From Apostichopus japonicus (taxonomy: Eukaryota; Echinodermata; Holothuroidea; Aspidochirotida; Stichopodidae), in contig NC_092576.1 of the NCBI RefSeq assembly GCF_037975245.1, forward strand, positions 31,970,611 through 32,034,610: a stretch of 64,000 bases of DNA, read 5' to 3'. The position numbers and the translations under genes were made by a program. Under the pieces are notes generated by a model, which saw nothing but the letters and a program-made list of their open reading frames with translations, did not search any database and was not told the DNA's origin. Shown piece by piece: positions 37,501-50,124 of this stretch. Within the stretch, counting starts at the first letter, position 1. Every line of letters starts with the position of its first letter.

Positions 37501-40500
37501 ACATGGTACAATAATAGGGGGTGCGATCCCTCCCTGGGTGAAAGGGGGGGTTAATTCGAGAAAAAACCGAAAAAAATACAAAATTTTACATAAAAGGCTA
37601 GGGAGGAAACCCGCTTTTGGACCTTGCAGGCCTTACCACGCACAAGGGGCCAGGCCCTTTTAGGCCCATTTTGACAGGGTACCACCACTAGGGTGTCTGC
37701 TGTCCAAAATGGTAACATAATTGGGGATGCAATCCCTCCCAAAGGTGATAGGGGGGTTATTTTGAGAAACAATTGAAAAAATACAATATTTTTAACATTA
37801 GAGTATAGGGAGGACACCCACTTTTGGACCTTGCAGGCCTTACCACGCACAGGGGCGTGACCCTTTTTGGCCCAATTTTACAGGATACCATCACTAGGGT
37901 GTCTGCTGTCCAAAATGGTAACATAATTGGGAGTGCGATCCCCTTAGGGTGATAGGGGGGTTATTTTGTGAAAAACACCGAAATTAGACAATAATTTAAC
38001 GTTAGAGTATACGGAGGAAACCCGCTTTTGGACCTTGCAGGCCTTACCACGCACAGGGGCCTGACCCTTTTTGGCCCAATTTTACAGGATACCACCACTA
38101 GGGTGTCTGCTGTCCAAAATGGTAACATAATTTGGAGTGCGATCCCCCTAGGGTGATAGGGCGGTTATTTTGTGAAAACACCGAAATTAGACAATAATTT
38201 AACATAAGAGTATACGGAGGAAACCCGCTTTTGGACCTTGCAGGCCTTACCACGCACAGGAGCCAGGCCCTTTTGGGCCCATTTTGACAGGGTACCCCCA
38301 CTAGGGTGTCTGCTGTCCAAAATGGTACAATAATTGGGGGTGCGATTCCTCCCAAGGGTGATAGGGCGGTTATTTTGAGAAAAAAACGAAAAAATACAAA
38401 ATTTAACATTAATTAGAGTATCGGGAGCAAACCCACTTATGGACCTTACAGGCCTTACCACGCACAGGGGCCAGGCCCTTTTTGGCCCAATTTTACAGGA
38501 TACCACCACTAGGGTGTCTGCTGTCCAAAATGGTAACATAATTTGGAGTGCGATCCCCCTAGGGTGTTAGGGGGGTTATTTTGTGAAAAACACCGAAATT
38601 AGACAATAATTTAACGTTAGAGTATACGGAGGAAACCCGCTTTTGGACCTTGCAGGCCTTACCACGCACAGGGTCTTGACCCTTTTTGGCCCATTTTGAC
38701 AAGGTACCCCCACTAGGGTGTCTGCTGTCCAAAATGGTACAATTATTGGGGGTGCGATTCCTCCCAAGGGTGATAGGGGGGGGGGGCTATTTTGTGAAAT
38801 CCCCCGAAATAAGTCAATAATTTAACGTAGAGTGGAGGAAACCCGCTTTTGGACCTTGCAGGCCTTACCACGCACAGGAGCCAGGCCCTTTTGGGCCCAT
38901 TTTGACAGGGTACCCCCACTAGGGTGTCTGCTGTCCAAAATGGTACAATAATTGGGGATGCGATTCCTCCCAAGGGTGATAGGGCGGTTGTTTTGTGAAA
39001 ACCCACGAAATAAGTCAATAATTTAACGTTAGAGTATACGGAGGGAACCCGCTTTGGACCTTGCAGGCCTTACCACGCACAGGAGCCAGGCCCTTTTGGG
39101 CCCATTTTGACAGGGTACCACCACTAGGGTGTCTGCTGTTCAAAATGGTAACATAATTGGGAGTGCGATCCCCCCTAGGGTGATAGGGGGGTTATTTTGA
39201 GAAAAAAAACGAAAAAATACAAAATTTAACATTAGAGTATTGGGAGGAAACCCACTTATGGACCTTACAGGCCTTACCACGCACAGGGCCTGACCATTTT
39301 TGGCCCAATTTTACAGGATACCACCACTAGGGTGTCTGCTGTCCAAAATGGTAACATAATTTGGAGTGCGATCCCCCCTAGGGTGATAGGGGGGTTATTT
39401 TGTGAAAAACACCGAAAGTAGTCAATAATTTAACATAAGAGTATACGGAGGAAACCCGCTTTTGGACTTTGCAGGCCTTACCACGCACATGAGCCTGGTC
39501 TTTTTGGGCCCATTTTGACAGGGTACCACCACTAGGGTGTCTGCTGTCCAAAATGGTAACATAATTTGGAGTGCGATCCCCCTAGGGTGATAGGGGGGTT
39601 ATTTTGTGAAAAACACCGAAATTAGACAATAATTTAACGTTAGAGTATACGGATGAAACCCGCTTTTGGACCTTGCAGGCCTTACCACGCACAGGGTCTT
39701 GACCCTTTTTGGCCCATTTTGACAGGGTACCCCCACTGGGGTGTCTGCTGTCCAAAATGGTACAATTATTGGGGGTGCGATTCCTCCCAAGGGTGATAGG
39801 GGGGCTATTTTGTGAAAACCCCCGAAATAAGTCAATAATTTAACGTTAGAGTGGAGGAAACCCGCTTTGGATCTTGCAGGCCTTACCACGCACAGGAGCC
39901 AGGCCCTTTTGGGCCCATTTTGACAGGGTACCCCCACTAGGGTGTCTGCTGTCCAAAATGGTACAATAATTGGGGGTGCGATTCCTCCCAAGGGTGATAG
40001 GGGGGTTGTTTTGTGAAAACCCACGAAATAAGTCAATAATTTAACGTTAGAGTATACGGAGGGAACCCGCTTTGGACCTTGCAGGCCTTACCACGCACAG
40101 GAGCCAGGCCCTTTTGGGCCCATTTTGACAGGGTACCACCACTAGGGTGTCTGCTGTCCAAAATGGTAACATAATTGGGAGTGCGATCCCCCCTAGGGTG
40201 ATAGGGGGGTTATTTTGAGAAAAAAAAACGAAAAAATACAAAATTTAACATTAGAGTATTGGGAGGAAACCCACTTATGGACCTTACAGGCCTTACCACG
40301 CACAGGGCCTGACCATTTTTGGCCCAATTTTACAGGATACCACCACTAGGGTGTCTGCTGTCCAAAATGGTAACATAATTTGGAGTGCGATCCCCCCTAG
40401 GGTGATAGGGGGGATATTTTGTGAAAAACACCGAAAGTAGTCAATAATTTAACATAAGAGTATACGGAGGAAACCCGCTTTTGGACTTTGCAGGCCTTAC

Positions 40501-42130
40501 CACGCACATGAGCCTGGTCTTTTTGGGCCCATTTTGACAGGGTACCACCACTAGGGTGTCTGCTGTCCAAAATGGTAACATAATTTGGAGTGCGATCCCC
40601 CTAGGGTGATAGGGGGGTTATTTTGTGAAAAACACCGAAATTAGACAATAATTTAACGTTAGAGTATACGGATGAAACCCGCTTTTGGACCTTGCAGGCC
40701 TTACCACGCACAGGGTCTTGACCCTTTTTGGCCCATTTTGACAGGGTACCCCCACTGGGGTGTCTGCTGTCCAAAATGGTACAATTATTGGGGGTGCGAT
40801 TCCTCCCAAGGGTGATAGGGGGGCTATTTTGTGAAAACCCCCGAAATAAGTCAATAATTTAACGTTAGAGTGGAGAAAACCCGCTTTTGGACCTTGCAGG
40901 CCTTACCACGCACAGGAGCCAGGCCCTTTTGGGCCCATTTTGACAGGGTACCCCCACTAGGGTGTCTGCTGTCCAAAATGGTACAATAATTGGGGGTGCG
41001 ATTCCTCCCAAGGGTGATAGGGGGGTTGTTTTGTGAAAACCCACGAAATAAGTCAATAATTTAACGTTAGAGTATACGGAGGGAACCCGCTTTGGACCTT
41101 GCAGGCCTTACCACGCACAGGAGCCAGGCCCTTTTGGGCCCATTTTGACAGGGTACCACCACTAGGGTGTCTGCTGTCCAAAATGGTAACATAATTGGGA
41201 GTGCGATTCCCCCTAGGGTGATAGGGGGGGTTATTTTGAGAAAAAAAAACGAAAAAATACAAAATTTAACATTAGAGTATTGGGAGGAAACCCACTTATG
41301 GACCTTGCAGGCCTAACCACGCACAGGGCCTGACCATTTTTGGCCCAATTTTACAGGATACCACCACTAGGGTGTCTGCTGTCCTAAATGGTCACATAAT
41401 TGGGAGTGCGATCCCCCCTAGGGTGATAGGGGGGTTATTTTGTGAAAAACACCGAAATTAGACAATAATTTAACGTTACAGAGTATACGGATGAAACCCG
41501 CTTTTGGATCTTGCAGGCCTTACCACGCACAGGGTCTTGACCCTTTTGGGCCCATTTTGATAGGGTACCCCCACTGGGGTGTCTGCTGTCCAAAATGGTA
41601 CAATTATTGGGGGTGCGATTCCTCCCAAGGGTGATAGGGGGGCTATTTTGTGAAAACCCCCGAAATAAGTCAATAATTTAACGTTAGAGTGGAGGAAACC
41701 CGCTTTTGGACCTTGCAGGCCTTACCACGCACAGGAGCCAGGCCCTTTTGGGCCCATTTTGACAGGGTACCCCACTAGGGTGTCTGCTGTCCAAAATGGT
41801 ACAATAATTGGGGGTGCGATTCCTCCCAAGGGTGATAGGGGGGTTGTTTTGTGAAAAACCCCGAAATAAGTCAATAATTTAACGTTAGAGTATACGGAGG
41901 GAACCCGCTTTGGACCTTGCAGGCCTTACCACGCACAGGAGCCAGGCCCTTTTGGGTCCATTTTGACAGCATACCACCACTGGGATGTCTGCTGTCCAAA
42001 ATGGTAACATAATTGGGAGTGCGATCCCCCCTAGGGTGATAGGGGGGTTATTTTGAGAGAAAAAACAGAAAAAATACAAAATTTAACATGAGAGTATAAG
42101 GAGGAATCTCGCTTTTGGACCTCTCTTGGA
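37500..42130. repeat. Satellite array, ~204-bp monomer, about 22 copies, with 5-mer higher-order repeat
   Basis: The marker GCAGGCCTTACCACGCACA (a few variants) occurs about 22 times between 37628 and 41919 at an average spacing of about 204 bp. The monomer also holds GTGTCTGCTGTCCAAAATGG and GGGTGATAGGGGGG. Monomers of different subtypes recur in the same order every 1,020 bp (39063, 40082, 41101), showing a five-monomer higher-order unit; the last unit has lost one monomer. Long open frames on the minus strand simply follow the repeat. Confidence 0.92.
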
Positions 42131-42433
42131 CCCTCCTCACGCCCACACATGGGATTTCAGCGACAACACCATTTCAGGGTAAGTAGCAGAGACTATCAGC
42201 TTGCGTTAGCTACCAAGACCGTGTAATTTTCTTATCAGGAAAGGTTATTTATCATTATGAATTCTATTTATGGGAAAATAGGTGTTTTTGTTTTGAAAAC
42301 TGTGAAAAAATACGTCTTCTTGAAACCCCCTCCTGTTGACTGGGGGCACTTTAAGAGGTAAAACTTAAAACGTTGTGGTAGATGGGAGGTCCAGCGATCC
42401 CTCCCTGGGATGATAGGGGGGTTATTTTGAGGA
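42131..42433. other. Satellite edge
   Basis: Unique sequence with a last diverged satellite piece (GCGATCCCTCCCTGGGATGA) at about 42393-42430 directly before the DIRS-related fragment. No gene seen. Confidence 0.5.
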
Positions 42434-43822
42434 AGATAGGCTCCGGGAGCCCGAGTCCGGCGAGAGAGGCCGGAGGAGAGAGAGAGAGGAGAAAGATTGC
42501 CCCCAAGGTCCCGGCACCGTCCGGATTCTATGACCAAGGGTGAAGGCAAGGGCAAGGCTCAAGGCCAATAAATAGCCCATTTGAAATTCCGACCGGAACG
42601 GACAGAATGTCCAGGTCGAGGGGAGTGGTACCCGGCTAGGTACGCACACCGAGATGGGCTCCGGGGGCCCGGGTCCGACGAGACCACGGGTCCGGCGAGC
42701 CCTCACAGGGAGTGCGGAACCGAGGTTCCACTCCGGATCCCAGGAGCCGGTCCCGGAGCCGGGAACCGATGAGATCAACAACTGCTGGGCCCCCAGAACG
42801 GGGTAGTAAGGGCAAACGCCCAATCCGAAAAGAAAGCCGGCCCGAGCGAGGTTCCCACGGCAAACGGAGATATACGTATCCCCAGCCTCAAAGTTAATCC
42901 CGCTTCCAAGAGGGGGAAAAGTCTCTTTCATCAGGGGAGTGTTGCCCCCCGGAACTAGCAGCTTGAGCTGCAACGACAGGTTCGAATCAATTGCGGAAAG
43001 ACACTGCAATCGCTACACCATTTATCACTACACATCCCAAATGTGTGTTTAACGAGTACCAGCAGAAACCAGGACATGACATAGATTTCCTGGGCATTCA
43101 TGGGTCATATTCTCCTCGCTAGTTATACTTCTCTCTCATTATAATTCATCGCCATATGTCTAGGTTTGAAACCTTACTTGTGTTTTGTTGTTTAAAACGC
43201 TTGTGGAACCCCCTCTAGAGCATGTCAAAATGCGCAAAACTGAAGCGATTCTAGTACAGTCTCGTAGTACCTTGGCAAACTGCCAGGAAGAGAACGTTCT
43301 CGAAACTTGGCAAAGTGCCAGGAAAACGAAGCCCTTTTTAGTACCTTGGCAAACTGCCAAGAAGATATACCCGCGCTGTATATTTGTTATGAGAGGGGGG
43401 GGGGGGGGCGAGCAGTCACCTGGATTGACACGTGTAAGCTCAACGTTTGCTGCAACGAGCTGTCGACTACGTGAGCGATCCCATGGAATAAGCCTCTCTC
43501 TCTACTTTTTGGGTGAATTACCAAGACAAACGCGTTAGTAAGTTGGAAAAGGGGTAGGATAAAACCCCAGCGAAGGTACAAGCGCTCCGAGCATACAGTA
43601 TGCGCTTCATGAATAATGTTCGATGTTCCGACATTTTAAGCACAGTTGCATTTTGTAGCACCTGATAGCCTAGTCGTGGCTATGCGCTAGGTGGTTTCAA
43701 TAGGAAGTTGGATACTTCTACTGTACTACACTACGAAATTGACACGTCTCGACATGGAGAGATTTGAGGAGTAACGGGTACGTTATCATAACATTCATTA
43801 CGTGTTTACGTTAAATGTGGGT
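42434..43822 (+). mobile_element. Truncated DIRS-related fragment
   Basis: Collinear with about 53520-55572 of the intronic DIRS element, including the GC-rich gag-like part, the GGAACTAGCAGCTTGAGC block, the TTGGCAAACTGCCAGG hairpins and the CACGTGTAAGCTCAAC block. It has internal deletions, for example the long A run and the CAACATTTACAA repeats are missing. The left border abuts satellite-like sequence; the right border ends at TTAAATGTGG, after which the two copies diverge. No terminal repeats are present. Confidence 0.75.
43268..43365. repeat. Three short hairpin repeats (TTGGCA ... TGCCA)
   Basis: TTGGCAAACTGCCAGG, TTGGCAAAGTGCCAGG and TTGGCAAACTGCCAAG at about 36-39-bp spacing, each able to form a small hairpin. 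The same three-part array recurs at about 55018-55108 in the DIRS copy, so it belongs to that repeat family. Confidence 0.6.
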
Positions 43823-44024
43823 TAGCTAGGGTTAGCTTAGGGTTAGCATATTCGACATAGTTTTCGGGACATAAATTGGTGTCGTGATGTAACTCGATGC
43901 GTACTATCAAGTGATGATCTTAAACTTGTTTCAAGTCGTTTACTCCTGTAATGAGGGCACTTTAAAGTTTTACCTAGGGGTCCGTTTCTGAGACAGGAGG
44001 AATAAGCTATCAAGTCCAGACTGT

Positions 44025-44140
44025 CCATTATTCATTAGGTCCCGACTGTCTACTATTAGGTCCCGAGCGTCCAATTTCAGGTCCAGACTGTCCATTTCTA
44101 AGTCCAGACTGTCCATTTCTAGGTCCCGAGTGTCCAAGTG
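44025..44140. repeat. ~21-bp minisatellite
   Basis: About five degenerate copies of AGGTCCAGACTGTCCATTTC. Confidence 0.75.
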
Positions 44141-44689
44141 TCTGAACCCAAAATCGTGAAGGAGTGGCAATTGCCCCCAGTTGCCCCCCCCCCCTGTATC
44201 CACCCTTGCCTAACTCTATATCGGTGTGGTTGATGTGAAAAAACATTGGCCATGCTGAAAGTAAGTCAATTAGTGCCATTTTCGAGTATAGATTCTAAAT
44301 TACAGCACAGCTTCTAATCATGTTGTAATGTTTAATGCTATAATTTCAAACAAATTTCATACAAAGTATCGTAGTAATCCTATTAACATTGTAGACTAAG
44401 TGGCAATGATGACAATACAACCACAAATGTGCTAGACAATATATCCCTTAATAACACCATTGCAATTGATTTGAATAAAACAATGCTCAATAAAATATAC
44501 CAAATGAAATCATCCCACTAGCATTTTCCTAGCTGATAGCCAAAAGTTGGATTTGTTTCAATTCCAACTAGGTAATATCTTAGATGCAAGGTGAACAACC
44601 CAGATTTGGGATGGTGGCTATATCCCATCATCTCAGCCAACAGCTGATTGAGGCCAGCACTAGTTCATAGTTGACCTTAACACCATTTT

Positions 44690-46790
44690 TATACACTGGA
44701 ACAGAAATGAAAAGAACACATTTTTTCATTGTTAATTTACAATTTAAAATTTTAATAACAAGCAGAATAATACAATGTCAACCTGAAAGGATTAATTAAC
44801 TAAAATAACTCAACTGTTAAACAAAGTATAAAAATACAAATATTGTTCAAGTGAGTGGTACAATTTTGATTGTTAGAATTAATATTGACAACAAGATGTA
44901 CTGTCACTGGACATTTTTTATTGAAAATGTAATATAAATTGATGAATTTCATTGAATCTACATAAATTCAAAACATTTAGTTGTTAATTTTATTGCTTAA
45001 ATGCATGAATATATATGTACAAATGTAATATAAATTGAAGAATTTCATTGAATCTACATAAATTCAAAACATTTAATTGTTAATTTTAGTGCTTAAATGC
45101 ATGAATATATATGTACAAATTAAGTAAAAAAAGCAGATGTTACAGTTATTAAATTTCAATAAAATGTAATATGTGTGATACAACAGTCAATGGTTCAATC
45201 ATGGTTACAGTTCAGTGGTAGTTAGCTGCAAGGGCAGATCCAGAGAGCATGGTTGAGCTGATCTTCACAGTACTTTTCTGGTGTACTGTGTAATGGGGTA
45301 TGAAATGCCAGTAAATGGCAATACTGCATAAAGTTCATATAAATTGGCACTAAGAAGCAATAAAAAAATTGATAAAAAATGCTCCTCACTGGATCTATAT
45401 ACCCTCAAGTTAATAAGCCATTTCTACCCAACAAAATGAATTAAGTACTACTACATTCAAACAAATCTTAAATTTGCACTATCATAAAGTATATCATCAA
45501 TGCTGAAATGATATTTACATGACTGAATGAGTTCAAACTTTGTACATAATGAAATGCAAGACTCAAATTTTATATTGACTTTGCCACATTTCCAATAATA
45601 TTGTAAAATATTGAATTATTCTTTTTCGAAGTGTGGCACACAATTAACATATATAAATCATTAAGCATTGAATTTTATCACATTAAAGTAATGTTTCAGT
45701 ATTTAAATGCAGGATTCTAATTTAATTGCATCCCTGTTAAACCTGGCACTGCTAAATTAAACTATGGATGGGGGACCCCAAAATAAACTTCTGGATCCAC
45801 CCCCTTGGCAAGACTTCATCTGTAGTACATTCTCAATTATTACCATGGATGTCTGGGCTTCATTTTTTCCAGAATCAGTAGAAAAGTCAATTAAAATGTT
45901 AATGAAATTATACAGTAAATATATTGAGTAGCATATTGCCTTTTCATGAAATTAACTAATTTACTAATGCATAAAATACACATGCATTGACTTTAAAATA
46001 TGTATCCAACATTGATGCACTGAAGTAATTCACAATTTAATATTGCTTGCCTAATCATATTGTGGGACATAGAAATTACTTTTTCCAAGAGTTTGCACAA
46101 AACTAACATTACAAAATCTACATGACTTAAAAAACATTGCACTCACATTTGTGATATTCAGCACTCATTTCAGTACTTAAATTTGGTATTTTCAATAATG
46201 TGTAAACAGAGAAAGAATGAGAAACATCTATAAAAAGAACAGAATACACAATTTGAATTCATTTAACAAGTAGAATAATAATGTGTGATTAACTATAAAA
46301 ATGTAATCAACTGTTTAACTTTAACTGTTGAAGTTTAAACATACAAATATTGTTATGTGAATGCTATCTTGGTTGTTCGAATTAATATTGACAGCATGGT
46401 AAAAGGACTTTTTATTGAAAATGTACAAATCTACAGTATATGCATACAAACACATTTACAAATATTGAATTTCATTGTTAATTGTAGTGTTTCAATCCAT
46501 GAATATATGTACAATTTTGAGTGAAAATGTAGATTGTATAATTATTAATAAAACTGTCAACGGTTCAAATTCCTTGTTGCAATGCTATTTCACTGGTAAA
46601 GTTAGCTGCTACAGTAGGACAGATTCAGAGGTCATGGTCGACCTCCTCCTTACAGTACTTTTCTGGTGTACTGTATGTGGCATAATAGAGTACATGTACA
46701 TGTATGAAAGTAAATGTCAATACTGCATATAAGTTCATATAAATTGAACCAAAAAAACAATAAAAAGGCAAATTGATCAAAAATATGTTG
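44690..46790. repeat. Diverged direct duplication plus 96-bp tandem pair
   Basis: 44690-45390 and 46210-46790 share, in order, AAGTAGAATAATA-like, ACAAATATTGTT, GAATTAATATTGACA, TTTTTTATTGAAAATGT and GTACTTTTCTGGTGTACTGT segments. Inside the first, 44929-45024 and 45025-45120 are near-identical tandem copies. The region is downstream of the minus-strand gene and could include its 3' UTR. Confidence 0.65.
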
Positions 46791-47886
46791 TTTCATCATC
46801 ATATGGTATGTTAGTGAGGCATCTCTCTACTCCGCATTCCCACCCCTCTTTTCCACACATACATATCTCCAACTGCAAGTGGACATCCTGTCCAAATGTG
46901 ATCCAACCCATGAAACCGAAAAAGATCAGTTCGGGATCGATCAGTATTGCTAGAATTAAATTTTTGATTATCAGACACTAATTAAAAATAATGTTGTATC
47001 TTATATTTCAGAATAAAATCTTATTATCATGTCATTAATGGCTGGAAGTATTTCTGACAGGTTTTCATTCCTTTTTTTATACTTTTTTATATAAATTGTA
47101 TTTGTATAGGCCGGCTGCCAATATTGTACTAGTATAACAATGCAGATCCTTGGTTATGCAATCATGCAGCATTAAATGTTTGATTCCTCCAAGCATTTCC
47201 AGTATTGACATCAGACTCCTTACAAATAAGTGCAAACTGTATTGAATACTGTAGCTCCCAATTAATGCATGAAAGCTCACTTGGTGCAACCATGCATCAT
47301 GATGTTATAATTAGGCAATATGCAAGGGTGTGTGATATCCTTAATATTGGAGTGTGAAGATTTTTCTGAATAAATTCGCTGGCAGTAATGAGTAAATGTT
47401 TGTTCACATTTTCCAGTATCATCAACTATTACAATGGCAAATCAGTAAGAAGCATTATATTGTTGCGAATTTGTAGTGTTTTCAACATGCTAATTTATCC
47501 CATTTGTACCATACTGTGATATAGAATACAACATGGTAATCTTGAAGCTATATATATGTCTCATTATTTGTTGCACATTTTGCTCAGCTATTATTTACTA
47601 CACTACTGTACAGTAGCTCACTTGAAAATATACCTCTTGGTTATATATCACTAACAAATGTACAACACAGGCTATTTAAATGGAAGAGATGGTGTGTATA
47701 TAATCCAGAATCCAGGCATTGAATTTGAGATTAAGATGTTATCTAGAACAGACCATTCTTTATCACAATTTAGATTCAAATAGGGAATACAATGTCAGTT
47801 TACTTTTTTCTCTCAAAATGACTTGTCTGAGATCACACTTGGACAAAGAAGAATACAACCCTGGAAACTGGTTAAGTGTAAAGGTC
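46791..47886. other. No gene seen; probable 3' flank of the minus-strand gene
   Basis: AT-rich, stop-rich; no recognised feature. Confidence 0.4.
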
Positions 47887-50124
47887 CTAATGCTCCTTTT
47901 GTAACTGTGCTTTAGATTTTTTCTGTATAATGTTCCAAACTTTGGATTTGATTTGTGTAATTGACCTATTTTGCAAACAGGCATTGTTTTCTCTTGCATC
48001 ATGACATGCTTTGTATGCAGGAGGATGCATGGATTTGATGGCTTTCTTAAGCTGTGGGTCATTCATGACAGCCGTTTCTTCATGTTTACTCCATTTTGTT
48101 CTTGAGGATATTACTCTCTTTTTGTATTTTGTATTGACAGTTGTATGAGCCTGGCTATCAGGTATTTCTTGAGTTTCAACTTCATCTATCTCACTTTCAT
48201 TCTCATCAGACATTTCTCTATCTGACAAGAGTTCTTTATTATCTATTTCAAAATCTGCCAAAGCTTTTCCTTGATACTTATGAATATGGCCCTTTTCAGC
48301 AGTAAGTAACAGTTTGCTGACTTTCGCAAGAAATATCACATCTTGTGGAAGGCGGTAGTATTCTTTGTGAACACTGATATTATGCCCCAAGTGATTAGCC
48401 AGTTGTTCTAATTCTGATTCTGAAAGATTCAAAATTTGTGACAATGTAGCAAGATGCTTCCTCATATTTGTGGCTGTAAGGCGTTCAGGATTTTGAGCCC
48501 CACACTGTTGTGCATATTTATGCAGGCAATCATATCCACGAAGAGGCTGTAGAGACTCCCCTGATGGGCATGCAAAGATGTAAGGGTTTTGGGGATCAAC
48601 ACCAGCAAGTTCCCTAGTGTTGTTCAGTATTTCTATTGAATCTTTCATGTTGGGGGTTAGCATTACTGGAACACCGCGGTCTCGCTTACCCCTTGTCATT
48701 ATTAGGCTTAGCCTTTTTGAGGCAATTTTTTGTGCTACTGGAAGTGAATCATATATCTCATCTTGAAAGTCTTTTTTTTGCCCTGTTTGTTGTTTGTAAT
48801 CTTCCAGTTTAAGATTCTGGGTTTCCCCAGGTCGACGTCTGTTAAACATTATCAGTTGTGTAAGAGTTAGTGAGGCCAACTCCCTCCATAGCGATGTTGT
48901 TACCTCTGTTTTCAAACTTTCTTTTGTCTCTTTTATGTTACATGATAATAGTTGATACAATTTCACAGTATCAGCTGTTAGTGGTATTTTAGGGGGCTTT
49001 TGCCACTTTTGTTTGCTTTGCTGTTTGTAGATTTTAGTGGCAATTTTCTTGTTCCACTGCAATTTCTTAAGCTTTAAGAATTGCTCGGCCATGTTCTCTT
49101 GTGAAGCATCTGCAGCTTTTATTGCTTCTGCAATACTTATATCTGCCAGCACATTTAAGCTTTGACCTAGCTTTTTAGCCAATGATGGTGTGGCAAACAT
49201 TTGCGATGCATCGTCAAACCCACAGCAGCCCTTCACACCTGAAATTACATTATCAAAATGGCATGGATTTACTAAATCTTTAGCTGATTTTATGGCACAA
49301 TTTAGCTTTTGGGTCTCGAGAAGAAGACGTGCAACAGATCTCATCCTATCTGATACAATGTAGTGTGCATTTGGGCTGTCATTGATGTAGTGTTCCCCCA
49401 ATTTGCATAACCAAGGATCTGCACGTATTGTTAATACAATATTGTCAGCCTTCATACCTGCAAGTATGTTCTGCAGTTTTGAACTGCAGTCTGCCTTTGT
49501 GGGAAGCAGTACTCTGGCAGCTCTCCGAAGGCCCAAGGTTTGTTTACTTTCATTTTTAGATTCTGAGGTGCAATTTTTCTGGTGTCTCCAGAGAGATCTT
49601 TTTGCAAAATATCCGTGACAATCTGGACAAGGAATGAAATCCTCTGCATCCAGTAGCCCCATTTGTGGTCTTTTATACACCAAAAGTTGACCTTTTCCTT
49701 CTTTGAAGACTTTTATATTGTGGGCATGGTCCCCCTTTTTTCTTAATTCTTCAAAAATGGCATTTCGTTCCTTTGACTTTTTAGGTTCATTTAAGGCCTT
49801 AATCACCAATGATTCATCAAAATGATGAGTTTTGAAATGTCGTGCTATTTGTAGAACAGTTTTCTCACAGTAGATGCAGTAGTGTTGTCTGTTCCAAGCT
49901 CTTTTTGATTTTTCCTCTGGGGCAGTGTACTCTGTTGATAATACACATACCTTATTACTAGTACTGGGTTGATTCTCATCAGCAGCATAGCCTTCATCTG
50001 ATGTGTTAGCATCTTCTTCTGAAGAGGTGTCGCTTTCTTCATCAAATGGTACAAAATCACTTTCGACAGCATCATCTTTAGAGTAGCTTCTTAATTGTCT
50101 AAGTTTCCTTAGCCTTTTTGGAAT
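47887..50124 (-). CDS. Last exon of the paralogue: zinc fingers, recombinase-like domain, Myb-like C-terminus
   Basis: A 2,238-nt exon open throughout, beginning after the acceptor at 50125-50126 and ending at TAG (47889-47887). It is frame-continuous well upstream of the first internal methionine. It shows an acidic start with IPKRLRKLRQLR, a finger at HYCIYCEKTV with ARHFKTHH, a second finger CPDCHGYF with HQKNC, NRRRPGE (arginine codons 48840-48832), a TRGKRDRGVPV hairpin, NMRKHLAT (Arg codon 48462-48460) and NHLGH with His codon 48384-48382. The tyrosine pair is at 48360-48355. As in the plus-strand gene, box II has Thr where His is expected. The C-terminus starts RTKWSKHEETAV and ends with a lysine-rich tail. 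Confidence 0.85.
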   Translation of the reverse strand: MPKRLRKLRQLRSYSKDDAVESDFVPFDEESDTSSEEDANTSDEGYAADENQPSTSNKVCVLSTEYTAPEEKSKRAWNRQHYCIYCEKTVLQIARHFKTHHFDESLVIKALNEPKKSKERNAIFEELRKKGDHAHNIKVFKEGKGQLLVYKRPQMGLLDAEDFIPCPDCHGYFAKRSLWRHQKNCTSESKNESKQTLGLRRAARVLLPTKADCSSKLQNILAGMKADNIVLTIRADPWLCKLGEHYINDSPNAHYIVSDRMRSVARLLLETQKLNCAIKSAKDLVNPCHFDNVISGVKGCCGFDDASQMFATPSLAKKLGQSLNVLADISIAEAIKAADASQENMAEQFLKLKKLQWNKKIATKIYKQQSKQKWQKPPKIPLTADTVKLYQLLSCNIKETKESLKTEVTTSLWRELASLTLTQLIMFNRRRPGETQNLKLEDYKQQTGQKKDFQDEIYDSLPVAQKIASKRLSLIMTRGKRDRGVPVMLTPNMKDSIEILNNTRELAGVDPQNPYIFACPSGESLQPLRGYDCLHKYAQQCGAQNPERLTATNMRKHLATLSQILNLSESELEQLANHLGHNISVHKEYYRLPQDVIFLAKVSKLLLTAEKGHIHKYQGKALADFEIDNKELLSDREMSDENESEIDEVETQEIPDSQAHTTVNTKYKKRVISSRTKWSKHEETAVMNDPQLKKAIKSMHPPAYKACHDARENNACLQNRSITQIKSKVWNIIQKKSKAQLQKEH

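Noticed and set aside
37551-42079. Many minus-strand frames of 60-145 codons with the same peptide
   Set aside because: They are the satellite monomer read through; the monomer length happens to be a multiple of three.
37500-42130. CRISPR-like regular repeats
   Set aside because: Eukaryotic satellite; the whole 204-bp unit is repeated, with no unique spacers.
42422-43009. 195-codon minus-strand frame
   Set aside because: It is antisense to a GC-rich DIRS-related fragment with low-complexity composition.
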